64,000 bases of DNA from Strongylocentrotus droebachiensis (taxonomy: Eukaryota; Echinodermata; Echinoidea; Camarodonta; Strongylocentrotidae): assembly GCA_035222895.1 (NCBI GenBank), contig JAVYIG010000890.1:1-64000 (forward strand), in the 5' to 3' direction. Numbering within the stretch: position 1 is the stretch's first letter; every line of letters starts with the position of its first letter. Positions 35,686 through 48,541 of the stretch are shown piece by piece. The position numbers were made by a program, and so were the translations under genes. The notes beneath the pieces were generated by a model, which was given only the letters and a program-made list of their open reading frames with translations, had not been told where the DNA came from and made no database searches.

Positions 35686-35710
35686 TTTGCTCTCTCTCTC
35701 TCTCTCTCCC
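35297..35710. repeat. Two (CT)n arrays, the second headed by a C run
   Basis: (CT)n with four CTGT units at 35297-35390. A T-rich spacer follows, then a 10-base C run (35521-35530) passing straight into (CT)n with CCCT blocks to about 35710. Frames of 76-113 codons through it are artefacts. Confidence 0.95.
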
Positions 35711-35714
35711 TGCC

Positions 35715-38110
35715 TCTATTTCATTCATCATGTCCATCCTAGCATCTCTTAATGAGTAACCAATTATACTCCTATATACATCTAGAGTAATGTTGAAATA
35801 CCTCTTCTCAAGAAAAGAATAAACAAACTTGCTTCAGTGGCAAATACTATATAGTGGTTAAGAACTCTTGAAATTCAATACTACTTTATCTCGTGAACAA
35901 CTTTAAAATATTTTCCAAATCCAGAATTGGTGATGTGGAGGTGTGGAGAAAATCCCTTGCGTGTTTCATCCCACCATTTCCTTTATCCCTCATGATGCAC
36001 CCAACGAGTGTACTTTGTGACTTCAGCCAATGACAATAGCACATGGTGATGTAGATCTGACCGATACTTATTGAGTGTTCCTCTAAAGCCTTGTATCCTC
36101 CAAGCCAATGGTATCCAAACTATCTCAAGAATTTCTATTGGTCAATGTGACAGTTGTTTTATTATAATAATGGCTACACTGATCCCATTTCCGTTTCTGT
36201 GGTGATGAAGGGGGTGGACGTTGTACACCGCAAACAGGGTCAATGGCGTAGGCAAGGGCACACACAATGATGAAGGAGCACTGATGATGATATTACAATG
36301 AATAAAATACAAATTAACAATGTCACAGACTAGGGGAAGGGTGTGGGAGGGGGTTCTGCTATCTCGTTTCACGTTTCCTCTCCCCCTCTCTTTTCCCTTT
36401 ACTCTTTCTTTTACTTTTATATCTTGTTACAATTTAGGGCAAATACCCTTTTTAGCTAACTGCCAATGAGGGTCAGTGAATAATGTTCTTAATAGTTACA
36501 AACTAGTTTATTGGCAGAACTGAGGTGTAATTGTTATTTATGTCACATACATGTACCATCAAGCTACAAAGACTGATAAACTAAACTTATACATGAAGGT
36601 AACAACAAATTTCATTTACAGTTCCATTACCGCATCCATGTGCATTGCACAAACAAGTATTGTCAAACGTGTAGATTTTCACATCTCCCACTTGTTAATT
36701 TCAATTACTAGCTGGCAAGAGGCCAAGCGAATTGGAAACTATAGTGCTAATATTTCATCAAGCTCATACCAACTAATCTAAATCCCAAAAGAGCACTCTT
36801 TATTTTTAGCAGCAATATGGGTATGTTTTTGTCATTAGTTAATGATAATTATAACATGCAAGTTTGCAATAGAAAATGTTTGCCAGGTCTCAATATTGGT
36901 TTGAAAGAAAACATGTTGGAAGCATATCTGTCTGTTTTGTTTTTTGGTTTGGCATTTTAATACTCCTTTTACATTTCAATATTAAATTTTGTTTAAAGAG
37001 TTAATCATGCCAAAATCTGTTGTAAAGTGATGGAGAAAACATGTCTTGAAAAGTAATTTGCCTCTTTTTGTTCTTTTGTTCTTTTTTTCATATGCATTTA
37101 TCAAAATGGCAATAATTGTAATGGCAAAGTTCATAATTTTGTTGTTGTTGTTAAGGGTTGAAATCAGCATACTGAACAAAAAACACAATGGATGAAAATA
37201 TAAATGCCTTGTTTTCTTTTCAGTAAAATTTTGCAGATAGATTAAAGAATGAATGAAAATTGCAAGTTAATTTTGAGAAAAACAAAATAATCCTTATTAT
37301 AAGAAAGAGTATGGAAAAGTCTAAACAGTTGGAGACATGAAGGATTAGGGCCTGCTGTAATATCCTTATTTGTGGTTGAAATTCATGTCACCTATGACAA
37401 GGATATAAAAAAGAGCAAAAGAGAGTAGAGTTGCCTTTGTGATTATGGGTTCTATCGGCCTCCTTTTATGTTATAATAATTGAGTGTCCTTGTTCATTTG
37501 TAGAGGCAAATAGAAAGAAAGGATTTATTCTCACATTGTGCAAACAATCTTTATAGCTATCGGAATTCTCTCTGTGTTAGACAAGGAATCAAAACTTATG
37601 TTTCTCTTTGTTCCTTCGTTTGGAGTTGTGATTAATTGCTGGAGGCTTGTTGTTGACGATGTAGAGAAATTCCATTGATTAATAACACTTGATTTATTTC
37701 TTTATTCGTTTTCATTACTCACTTGTAAGGAATTTAGAATGGTTGTCATTGTATCACTTGGATATTTTCTCTTTGTATCAGGTGTGATAATCCAGGAGAA
37801 TTAATATGTTTACATGGTTTTGACCATGGAACGCGATGCCAGCAATTATAGCCAAGTTATTATCAGGAATCTGACTTAGATGAATGTAGACCATTGTATG
37901 AGTTAGACTTTAATGAGGGGGATGTTTCCCTTTGTGCCCAACCTCATTTGTATTTGAAAGATCACACAGATCATGGCATCTATCTGAGTATTTGTTGTTG
38001 ATTAAGGATAACATAAATTTCTGATGTTTACTGATGAGACTGTGAAGAAAATATATAACGAACAGGGTGGGACTAATTTAGTCTTTCCAATTAATCTACC
38101 GGTATTATTT
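35715..38110. other. AT-rich non-coding stretch
   Basis: No gene or RNA supported. Around 36000-36120 the sequence is slightly GC-richer with two CCAAT-type motifs (AGCCAATGAC, AGCCAATGGT), possibly regulatory. Confidence 0.35.
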
Positions 38111-38115
38111 ATTCT

Positions 38116-38300
38116 CCCCCCCCCCCCCCTCTCTCTCTCCCCTCTCTCTTTCTCTCTTCCTCCTCCCTCTTGCTCCCTCCTCCCACCTCCTTCCCCCCAC
38201 TCTCTCTCTATCCCTCTCTTCCCCCTTCTCTCTCTCTCTTCCTCTCTTTTCTTCTCCCCTTCTCTGTCTTTCCCCTTATATTTCTCTCCACCTCTTTCCT
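38116..38300. repeat. C run followed by CT-rich tract
   Basis: A 14-base C run (38116-38129) passes into (CT)n with CCTCC blocks, the same architecture as at 5.6, 26.7 and 35.5 kb. Confidence 0.9.
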
Positions 38301-38984
38301 CCATGACTCTCTTCTTGTTCACCTCTCGCAGGGACAATTATGCTCCGTTTGATTGACATCATCTTGTCAGTTCGGAATCATTTCAGTTCTTAGGAATTAG
38401 AAGGGGGAAAAAACACCTCACACTATCATCTTGTTCTAACCGTTTGAAATGTTGCTTTACCACATAGCACCCTTGATATATACCTCCTCCATCCTTAAAT
38501 GAATTAGAAGTTGAACTTGAATGCTTGTTAAGACTGATGATCTCATCAGAACATGTTAGCCATACATTACAAAATTCTGGATTTAGCTCATGATGCAATG
38601 ATAATTATAAACCTTTGGGTCAGTCAGGAACCCCATGACTTTTACAAGCCGATCGCCTATCTGATTATCAAGATATTTATGATTGGAATTACAAATTTTG
38701 AAAACCGTTCGCCTGATGGTTTTCATAACACTACAGTCTATTGGGGAAAATGAGTGTGGTAAAACCGGTCACTCAAAGATTTTTACTTTTTTGAGGCACT
38801 TCTTGATCATTTTGAAGCGTAATTTTTTTAGGGCTTCAATATTACACCATATCACAGACACTGATAACACGTAGGGCCGTGTAACATTGTTAAACGATCC
38901 CTTTAACATCCAGGCACCACACTCTCTGTCTCTCAGCTGTTGGGTACTTCACAGATCATTTTATTTACATTAAGAGGTAGTTGT

Positions 38985-39010
38985 GCTCTCTCTCTCTCTC
39001 TCTCTCTCTC
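38985..39010. repeat. Short (CT)n microsatellite
   Basis: About 13 uninterrupted CT dinucleotides. Confidence 0.9.
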
Positions 39011-39014
39011 CCTC

Positions 39015-41210
39015 CTCGCAATTGGTTCCTGTTTCAGTATTGTATTCTTTCTGCTCAAGGGTTTTGTTTTGTTTAGGTTTCGGTCGGTCTAGAATTTATA
39101 TTGCTACAACAAGTAGAACTGTATCCTTATCCTTAATAATAATTAATACAAGTATATTACATGAATTATAATAACTGTAAACCTCTGAGAGACATCTGTA
39201 CAAGGCATTTCATAAATTCAATTTATAAATACTATTATTTTGAAAATAGTGACCGACAGAGTAGGATCTAGGAAGGATCTAAATAGTAATTTTCATGCAA
39301 AACAAATCAGTTCAAGAGTGCAATAATACCTCTGTCCATAGGTTATTTATTGTTTATACCAGTAAATCATTTAGCACAAAATTCATTAAACAATTGTTCC
39401 CATCCACTTCTTTGACACTCTATATACAAAGTAAGACAGATTCTTAACCTTTAGTTTGTCTTGATACACAAGTACCCTGGTCCTTGAGGCAACTTCTGCA
39501 AGCATTCATCCCAAGAAAACTTATCTTAACACAGACAAACAACATCACCATCTCTTATGTTGCTAGGGGCAACCTTGAAGAACACCCTTGACATCCAATA
39601 CAATTTAAGAAACCTGATCAAGAACTCCATAGCTGCATTTACTCTGGAACCAACATTTTTTTTTATTTTTCTCTCATTCTGGTGTTTGGCAGTTTAGTTG
39701 CATTGCATGGCTACTATTGGCAAAACACTGGGATTTCAGAGCAACTACCTGCAAGCCAACAAAAAAATTGTAAAAAATGGAAATCCACCTTTGCAGTGTT
39801 TCAAAAATTCCTAATTTACTGTTGTGCCATGGTGTTGAATCGGGGACACTACTTGGTACGTCCATTGTTGTTTTCTCTGTAATTCTTTCTTTCTTTCTTC
39901 TTCTTCTTCAAAATGGTGTTTGAGATGTGTAAATGGGCCTCATGTTTGTAGTAGAGGTTAATATCTTGTAGCCGTAGACATTTGTCTGGAGGGAGAACGG
40001 TTGAGTATCCTTTACTTTCAAGATTGTTTGCTCCGAAGATTAAGTCAGCTACGATTCTATGTCAATATTTTTATTCAAATGATGATAATGACAGTGATGT
40101 CTCTTTCGTTCACATTTGTGTATTCAAGATCTTATTAAGCTCTGCATGTGTAGAAGGTCCATGGTGTAAGCAATGTTTCCAGTTTCTATTTCCCTCTGAA
40201 GGAATGGGTTCAGTTGCGAATCCCATTCAAAGCAATTCTTTTGTTATTGAAATGATAAATTTGATATTCTTCCAACTAATCTATGAATTGAATTTGAATG
40301 GCTGAGATCACATCACAAGATAGCATACAAGTTAAATGGGGGTTTGTCGTACATCATACTTTGTGAGTTATAAATAATGGTGAATGAAATAAAACTTATT
40401 TCGGGGAACACAAAACAAAACAAAAGTTGCCTTAATTATAAACAAAGATTTTTGTTAACGTCATGCTAATACAAGAATTGTTTGTAGTTAAACAAACGAA
40501 GCAGCAGTTAAATCATGAAGCAAAAGAAGTAAATACACCAAGCCCCCTCCTCTCAAAAAAAGCTGCATGTACAAAAATTGTCAAGAATTGACTTATTTTT
40601 GAATTCTTTGAAATCCTGATGAAAGATAGATGTCATTTATTGCATCGTATTGCATCATAATTAATCTATAATGTGCGATGGTACTACAACTGTCATCAAA
40701 TCAGTGAACCTTATATGACCTATGATCATCAGATTGACTTATTTTATATGAATGAATCATCATCTTTCTTAGAAAGATCAGGAAAGTTATCATGAGATTA
40801 TATGTCTTTTACATTGAGGTTTTTGTCCTTACATCATGAAGATAACTATAATTATATGTCCATTAGTGTCTCCATTTTCAACAAAATTAATGATGCTGAT
40901 ACAGCTTTGAATAGAAATCTGTGATTCACAGACATCCAGGGGTGTGTGGATATAACTGCTGCGGAGTAGAATAGCAAACTGCCACAATGTGGACAAAATT
41001 AGGTGATTTGCTTTTGGAAGGATTATTTTGTTAAACAATGTATTTGACAAGATGATTTGTACTCCTATGTCTCCCTGTGTGGATAGTCACTATAAAAGGC
41101 AGTTGATGAAAGGTTGGTTTGAAAATATATTGAAGGGGTTTCAGAGATTGTTTTTTTCCTTCTCAGTGAGATGAATGTATCATTAGTTCTTAAACGTGGA
41201 CAGTTTGTTC
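39015..41210. other. AT-rich non-coding stretch
   Basis: Nothing supported. A 107-codon plus-strand frame (39982-40305) has no recognisable domain and is within chance expectation for a window of this size and composition. Confidence 0.4.
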
Positions 41211-41214
41211 TCTT

Positions 41215-41333
41215 TATCTCTTTCTCACTTTTTCTTTCTCTTTCTCCCTCTTTCTATCTCTTTCTCTCTTTTTCTTTCTCTTGTATCTCTCTCTTTCTCT
41301 CTTTTTCTCTCTCTCTCTCTTTCTTCTTTAAAG
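41215..41333. repeat. CTT/CT-rich microsatellite tract
   Basis: TTTCTC and CTCTTT units repeated for about 120 bp. Confidence 0.85.
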
Positions 41334-41378
41334 ACAGATTTGTCTGAAGTATAAAAAAGTAACATGGTTCCATCATTA

Positions 41379-41430
41379 AATAATAATAATAATAGGCATT
41401 TGTATAGCGCCGTCTATCTAGACAATGCTA
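41379..41430 (+). mobile_element. (AAT)n plus TATAGCGC repeat fragment
   Basis: AAATAATAATAATAATAGGC is followed by TTTGTATAGCGCCGTC, the same head as at 61.88 kb. It is a short fragment. Confidence 0.5.
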
Positions 41431-41439
41431 TTCCCCCAT

Positions 41440-44400
41440 GGATGATTAGATTATCACTTCCCCCGCCAAAATATGAAGGAAAAATGTTCACAATGAAGAT
41501 GTACATATTTGCATATTTTGCACACACATACATGTATATTCCTATTGAGTGCTTAGGTTTAATGATGGATGCATACACCTTGATTTGAAAGATTTCTACT
41601 GCCTATTTCACTTTCCCAAGATATTTGGTTGTATCATTACCGATATACCTTTAATGGCCTTCAGCCTGTGTTAACAAGAAGAAAGGGCCACCCTGTCATT
41701 TGGAACAAACCTTGTATTAAAGCTACATATATCCAGAGACAGGCCAGATTATCCTTTCTCGTAAAGCTCTTCTTTTTCATAGAATTAGAACGATTACAGC
41801 AGATTGGTAGGCAGACATGCATGTCATCCCATCATTAAAGATCATGATCCGTTTGCGTCTTTGTTCAATCCTTCCATTTCATTTCCTCATAATTGTATCC
41901 ACATCAAATTACATAATTTGTTATGATATGATTAACTTTTCCTGTAAGAAAAAGTACTTCAAAGAATGACTTCATTTTTCTGTATCGTTTTTTTGTTATG
42001 CTGTTGATGGTTTGGAAAATTTCAATATACCTGTTGGGATATCGGTGAAGATCAATATTCCAGATAGGAATGAAAAAAGTGAATTTGTCACACTTCAGGC
42101 TAATATGATAACTTTTTACAGATGCTGCACCCTGTGGATGTTTGGTTCTAATAGGTTAAATGAAAATTTAGAAATAAAAAAGCAATTCAAACAGTTGTGA
42201 ATACTCATGAGCTGTTGCAGCTCAAAATTATGAATTGAAACATTATTTAATCTATTTAAGTGTTTCAAATTTTTAGCAAACTAGCAATCAGTAACAGCAA
42301 TATTGATTTTAAAAATACTTAGTAGCCCTAATTGTTTCTATTAAAAAGGTTCCAGTAATGAAAGAATCACGAATATGTTTTTGTCATACTCCTTTGGATT
42401 TGAAGATTCTGATTTTACACAAAAATATGGTTCATATCACTGATTAGGTTCTATAGGTACATGATGTACTTGCAAAAGTTACCACTTTGAGTCCCTTGTA
42501 CTTGTGTATCTTGTAGTGTTTTAGTAGTTGTCTGTAGTGCTGTATTTGTTTGTTGTGGAAATTCAAATGGTTATATCCTGTAAGTATCATAAGATGAGGA
42601 GTCAAACAATAGAACATTAATTATTTTCTCTTTTTTGGACATTAAACATTATTCTTATTACTTGACTATCTTAAAATCCACTTTACATAGACCTACAAAA
42701 TCACACAGTGGAATAAAACGAGTGTCTTTAAAGTAGTTCTGCCAAACACCTGAGTATCATGTGGATTCTGAGTGTTCCTCTTTCAGACCGGAGTGAATGG
42801 CTCAGTGACTGCAGTTCTATAGTTTATTCTGGACCATTTATTTTCTGACAGGTCTTATCCCTCTTGTAAAAAAAGTAGATTTCCGGATTGAAGCTCTAAT
42901 CTTCTTAAAGGTACAATCATTATTTCCTGTTTTGAAGATGATGCTTTTGTAAAACTCATCTAAAGCATGCAGACTTAGGGAATATAAAAAGTTGATTGTT
43001 ATAAATAACAAATGAATTTATGCGAGTTGGATGAGAGTTAAACAAAAAGGTTGTGTGGTGATAAATTTACAATGGTGATGAGAATTCTACCCATAGTTAT
43101 ATTCATCATTATAAATAACCATATTCAAACTAAAATCTCTGACTAATGATGGATTGTTTTTTAATGGGGGTTGAATGGTTTGAATGACTGATAATTTCCT
43201 GAAACCACTAATCAATAGCTATTTACAAGTCTAGCCTATAATTCCTCTTCCTGTTTTCAATTTGTTTCTAATCACAGGTGAATCTATTTTAGATATCTTC
43301 TTTATCATCCTTTTGTCTGTTACCATAGTAACAATCACGTTATGTTTGGAAGACATTATTATTTCATCCCTTATCATTTATACTACATCTATTCTTAGCT
43401 TTGTTACTGGATGTAGTTCTTAATTGATAATTGGTCACAGTTGTCATTTGATTGTTTGATTGCCTGTCACGAAATTCAAAAGTCCTCTCCGTTAATGAAT
43501 GATACTCTATATATGATGAGTTTCATTGATATCAAACAGATTGTTTGAATTATTTGCTGATATTTATCTATTTCATATGTCTTTACTCGATATGTGACCT
43601 GCCGAACCATTATTGAGTTTGAATAAAATAGCTGTACCATTTGCTATTGCTTGTCATTGCAATACCTATTACAGATAATGTTGCATTGTATCTTTATTTC
43701 TATTTTTAAATCAACTAACCATGTATGTAATGTCCCACAGTACATGAGACTGTCTCAGTTTTATAGAGGCACCAAGTTTCAAATACTTTGTACAGGTCAT
43801 ACAGACGTGCAAGAAATCCAAAGATGAAATATTAACTTTACAAAGTTATCTCTGAGCCCTCCTTCCCCAACATTTTTTTCCCATGACTTCTCCAAATATA
43901 GTGCTTCATCTGTTACATTTGCTCTGAGTCACATCTCTATATACCCCTCAAGCTTTCTCTTTCTCTTTTCTTTTTTCTTTTTTGTCTTTGTCCACAGACA
44001 AATGGTTGAAATACTGATTATCTCCCATAAGCCACGACAAGTAGAACATTAGTAAGCAGCTTACGGAAGTCTCTTGATATTTATTGATAGAGGCCAGAAG
44101 ACAGAGGCTTTAAGATAGAGAAAGACAGACGGAGACAGAGATTCATTCAATAGTTAAGCCTTTTTAAGGTTTCATACCATTGTTACAGAAAGGAAGAGAG
44201 GGGGTAACATAAGTCATTGGAAGGTATTAAAGAGAAAATAAGAAAGACATAGATAGACACATTGGATGTAGAAACAGATGAAGATTATGGGAGTGAATAG
44301 AGAGATATTGAGAAATGGATATTATTATCACTTTAAAGTCATGGTACTCTGATTTCATTTTTTTTTAAAGAAAAACACACACTGTATTCTTGTACAAATA

Positions 44401-44465
44401 ATTCAAATTTGTTATTCGTTGAGTGAGATTTGTTCCTTTGTGGGTGATAACAAAAAGGTCAATAT
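41440..44465. other. AT-rich non-coding stretch
   Basis: No supported gene. The strongest isolated splice-like pair here is an excellent pyrimidine tract ending CCACAG at 43997 and a GTAAGC at 44052, enclosing 54 bp with one open frame (17 codons). Its phase does not fit the candidate exons on either side, so I do not call it an exon. Confidence 0.35.
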
Positions 44466-44469
44466 GTAT

Positions 44470-44830
44470 TAACAGATGCTGGCACTATAAGAGCTAATAT
44501 TGATAGCTGATAGGTTTATTTATTCCATCCTTAACGGACACGAAATATCAACTCACAGGTGTCATTAATGAGCTATTCCTGTGATATTCTGCACATTATG
44601 TCTTAATGAGCAAATGCCTTAATTACCCTAGTCATATGTTGCCCTGGCAATGTTTTGAAAACAATTTGAGTTGCGTTGACTCCCATGCCCATCTCCAGAC
44701 ACTGGCATGGTTACCAAGGAATCGGTTGCTATGTATAGGTGTCATTTACGGCCATTAAGGAGACCATGTCCTGGAAAGATCTCACCTCAATAGATTGTTT
44801 TTAGGATTTACGTTTGGTAATTAACAGGAT
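44470..44830. promoter_or_regulatory. Candidate cis-regulatory region with clustered homeodomain and RFX-like sites
   Basis: The region contains CATTAATGAG, TCTTAATGAGC, CCTTAATTACCC and GGTAATTAACAGGATTA, plus GTTGCCCTGGCAATG and GGTTACCAAGGAATC, which resemble half-matched RFX X-boxes. It is GC-richer than the flanks around 44640-44780. The call rests on motif clustering only; conservation cannot be judged here. Confidence 0.25.
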
Positions 44831-45589
44831 TATTGTCACTTCTGGGTGGTATGCTATATTGGTTGCTCTTTATCTAAAAAATCTACCAAGATGTAAAGAT
44901 GATGTTTGTTGGTATTAAAGTAGAGTAGTTGTACAAACCATTGGTAAGCTGATTATCATGATGAAATCCAGACATGTCTGCATTTTTTGTTATCCAGTTA
45001 AAATGTCTCTTTCATTTAATAATCTTCGTGTATATGCAATGGTGCTTCAGTTACTGCATTAGATTATTAGTCATATGTCTACAATACTGACTGGAAGGTG
45101 TGGCATCCTCTCATTGAGAAAATTGTTCTGTTCTGTTCTGAGTTTAATCTTTTCTGTCCTAAGTAGCTTTGCTATCCAAGAGATTAAAACCTGACAATAT
45201 CTTGATCTTTATAGACTAATTAAGGACAGTCATCCTCCTAGAATATGGACATTTCTAATCACCATATACATGGTTGCATCATATGAAATAATTACTTGTT
45301 GATTGTCTTATACATCCATCCCTATTATGATTAACTTATTTAAACATACTTTCTACATAGTATATTTTTTTTAATAAATATATTTGCGTTTTTACAGTAC
45401 ACATGTATTATATTCCAGTTATATACTATTTAGTACTGAAAATTATTCCATTAGATTCTACCTGATAAAAAAAGGGTATTTTTACTAGGAATTGTAGCAG
45501 GAGAAGTTTTGTTTAAACCTTAGAAGCAAAGTAAGAAAGCAATCTATCACTGCTACCACTGTATATACTATCTAAATCTAAACAGAAAT

Positions 45590-45761
45590 GATCATAGATT
45601 CCAAATATATCATGCCTATCATAGCAATAACACCCTGTATTGATGTATGCTTGTAGCATCGTTATATTATCCTGATCATAGATCCCAAATATATCATGCC
45701 TATCATAGCAATAACATCCTGTATTGATGTATGCTTGTATGCATCGTTATATTATCCTGAT
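45590..45761. repeat. Recent tandem duplication, 84 bp x 2
   Basis: GATCATAGAT(T/C)CCAAATATAT starts at 45590 and again at 45674. The copies differ at only a few positions (for example ACACCC against ACATCC, and a TATGCATC insertion of two bases), so the event is young. Confidence 0.9.
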
Positions 45762-46359
45762 AGAGAGAGGATGGTGTGAGTGAAGAGCAAACAATAGTTG
45801 ATATTAACGAGATGTGACTGTGCGTGTAAGGTCATGAGATCAACATCCCCAGTAATTAGTAGATAGCATAGGATTCAAGTGAGACCAGATTAATCTTTGT
45901 CTGCTCTACTCAGTATCATCATCGCATTAACAATCAGGGCACAACTAAAGGTAAAGATCAGGCATTCAAGTAGATAATCAAAAGCAAAACGGAATAACTA
46001 ATTGCTGTGCTGTTATCTATGGAATGTATAAACTTGTTACAGAATTTTTTTTTTGCTCTCTGATTGGAAGTTGTGTTCCATCTCGTACTAAATACATTGT
46101 ATATGTATTCATTTCCATTGATATAATTTAAGTGTTCAGATTTTTTCTTCTTTTCTAAACTAAAAAGAGTATTAGTGGGAGGCAAAAATTAATGAGGTGT
46201 TTTGGGGGTCTGCGTTCATTATTTATGAACAGTTGTTTGGTAACAGACCATTTTTTTTTCTTCTGTGATTTGCCCTTGGAGTTTGATATCATATGCTTCT
46301 GAACATGTCGGATTCTGTTAGAGGTCTTGCACAATAGAAAGCCTTCCATTATCCATGAA

Positions 46360-46510
46360 AAGATGCTGAGTTTCCATGGCAACAACTACGCTGAGTCACA
46401 TTCAGTAATTAGGTGAATTGTGGCGATTCTGCTCAATACCTCGCCTGATTAGGCGCAAATCATCACGCCACGCCACACCTACAAATACACATAATAACTG
46501 AGTCACCTTA
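46360..46510. promoter_or_regulatory. Candidate enhancer with RFX X-box and paired AP-1 sites
   Basis: GTTTCCATGGCAAC (46370-46383) fits the RFX X-box consensus (GTNNCC AT RGNAAC), known from ciliary genes. Consensus AP-1 sites TGAGTCA lie at 46392-46398 and 46499-46505. Between them are a palindrome CGCCTGATTAGGCG (46442-46455), AGTAATTAGG and CACGCCACGCC. The islet is clearly GC- and CpG-richer than the DNA either side. Function is inferred; it could be an enhancer or alternative promoter of the surrounding gene. Confidence 0.4.
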
Positions 46511-46961
46511 TTAGCAAGCCAGTACTACAAATTCATGACTTACCGTACTTAAAATACAATTGAGATGTCTGTTTTCTTAGCCCTAGGGCCAAATAATCCT
46601 ATTTATTAACCAGGGGCAATATCATTTCCTTTTTCTCATTTTTCCTGTAGAATTATTCAAGGTGCATTTATAATGCACTTTTGGCATGTGATAAGAAGAG
46701 TGTTCAGATGCTGATTGAAGTGGTATTGGTGTTTGAATGTCTGTATGTGTGGTTCATCAGTCAACAGTCATTTTATTTTATTTGTGGGCGTTTAATAGGA
46801 TTACCCCTCTCTGCTTCTTTCTGACTCATTATATTAGTCATTGTTTTTACAAATACAGGCAGTGAATTACTCATGAATATGTGCTACTTCAGTAGATTTG
46901 TACCTATTCAAATGTTTGATCTCAGTCTTTTTTTACTGTTGATGGAGAACCACATAAAACA

Positions 46962-47034
46962 TGTAAAGCGCATTGAGAGGGCCTGCATGCGGTCCTGAAA
47001 TGCGCTATATATAAGGATGAATTATTATTATTAT
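46962..47034 (-). mobile_element. TATAGCGC-type repeat, minus orientation
   Basis: GTAAAGCGCATTGAGAGG at 46962, TGCGCTATATATAAGG at 47001 and an (ATT)n tail to 47034; on the minus strand this is (AAT)n followed by TATATAGCGCA, matching the other copies. Confidence 0.6.
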
Positions 47035-47039
47035 GTATT

Positions 47040-48535
47040 GTGTAATTGGATACATATTTGATTCATAGATTCATTCAATAGAGTGTTAATTTGAATGAAT
47101 TGTGATCAATAATTGGGAGGGGAAGGGCAAAATTAATAATTATGTCTTATGATTTGAAGTAAGTAGATGGCTGAAAACCTCATCTTGAAATGTGTACTCA
47201 AAAGGACTGGTTAAAAAAATAAAAAATAAAATCACAGTTTTTATAATGATATCCAATTTATCTTTAACACTGTCAGTAGAGTCTGAAGATATGAAGGTTG
47301 GCCAAGTAAAATGTCATACCTTTCATAGGTTATAGTATAATACATGCCCATAATTCTTTAGTTGTTTGTTTGTTTGGGTACACTTTTGTATGGGGGGAGG
47401 GGTGGCTGACTAGACTCTTCAGACGCTCAGCCCTTTAGACTCCAACAGATAGTTTTCTGCTGATGGAGTTGTATTATACCAGGCTTGTAACACACTCTGT
47501 TATTCCCATTTCAACAACGCTATCCACCCACATCATACCCATTCATAATCCATTGATGACAGATAGGTTCATACGTCACACGCAAACAATATTCATCCTT
47601 ACTAACTATCTCACGGCATATAGCTCCTAAATCTAATGAATATGTTATGTAGTGGTCATCAAATGTATTCAAAATGATATTTTCTGACATGATTCAGATA
47701 TTTAGATATATTAGTATTATAAAAGTCCTTACTCAAATGATTCTCACCTCCCTCTGGTTTTCTCTCTAGATATTCTGATATGAGAAATCATCAGCTGAAT
47801 ATCAGAAGGGCTTTAAACACAGTTATTAATGCCCTTCTGGCTCTCAGCAGACTTCCATGAAACCTTTATTTGTATACTTGTACTTTGAGGATTTTCTGTA
47901 ACAGAGCATCTGTTTCGAGAGACGTATTTAATAGCAAAGACTTAAAATATATTTACTTTTACAATGGTTTAGCAGAGGTTTTTTCGTCAAACAATTAATA
48001 TCCTTTCTGTTTATTGCACCTTGTAGAATGAGCTTGTTGTTTTTCCTATAGCATATATTGATATTTAGACCATGGACCTGTGTTAGGTCCATGTGTACAC
48101 CCTCTGGATCTTTAAAAAATACCCAATGGATCTGTAATGTTACTATTTTTACAGAGTCCTTCTATTTGACTTTGTATCTTTTTTCATCACTTTCTGATCT
48201 ATGTATCCGTCTTTTGTTACTCTTTTTTTTCATTAGTTGTCTCTTCCTCTAATTGCCACTCGTTTCCATCAGATACGCTGATTAGATCAGACAATATTGG
48301 TCATATTTGTTGTGGGGCTCCAGTTGGTGCATAAAAATGTCATAACACCTCCCTATCATTCAGACATCTCACATTCTGATCTTAATCTTCAGAAGCTATT
48401 TGGTCCATGTAAATTGGGGCTCAGTAATGTTGATATCTCATGTCAGTAACATTCCTTCACATTTTGACAGCTTTATGAATTGAAACAGACATGGCAATGT
48501 GTGAAGACAAGGATGGATTGTTTTATTGTATGATG
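47040..48535. other. AT-rich non-coding stretch
   Basis: No supported gene. A good acceptor-like tract ends at 47769, but the following 28-codon frame overlaps the repeat shared with 31.75 kb, so I treat it as repeat-derived. Confidence 0.35.
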
Positions 48536-48541
48536 ATGTGT

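Noticed and set aside
43998-44051. 54 bp segment between a superb pyrimidine tract/CAG and GTAAGC
   Set aside because: Its only open frame needs a phase-2 entry, which does not match the candidate exon at 9193 upstream or the one at 49626 downstream. Kept only as a cryptic splice pair.
47770-47853. Possible exon after TTTTCTCTCTAG with a 28-codon frame
   Set aside because: It overlaps the dispersed repeat shared with 31.75 kb, so the open frame is probably repeat-derived.
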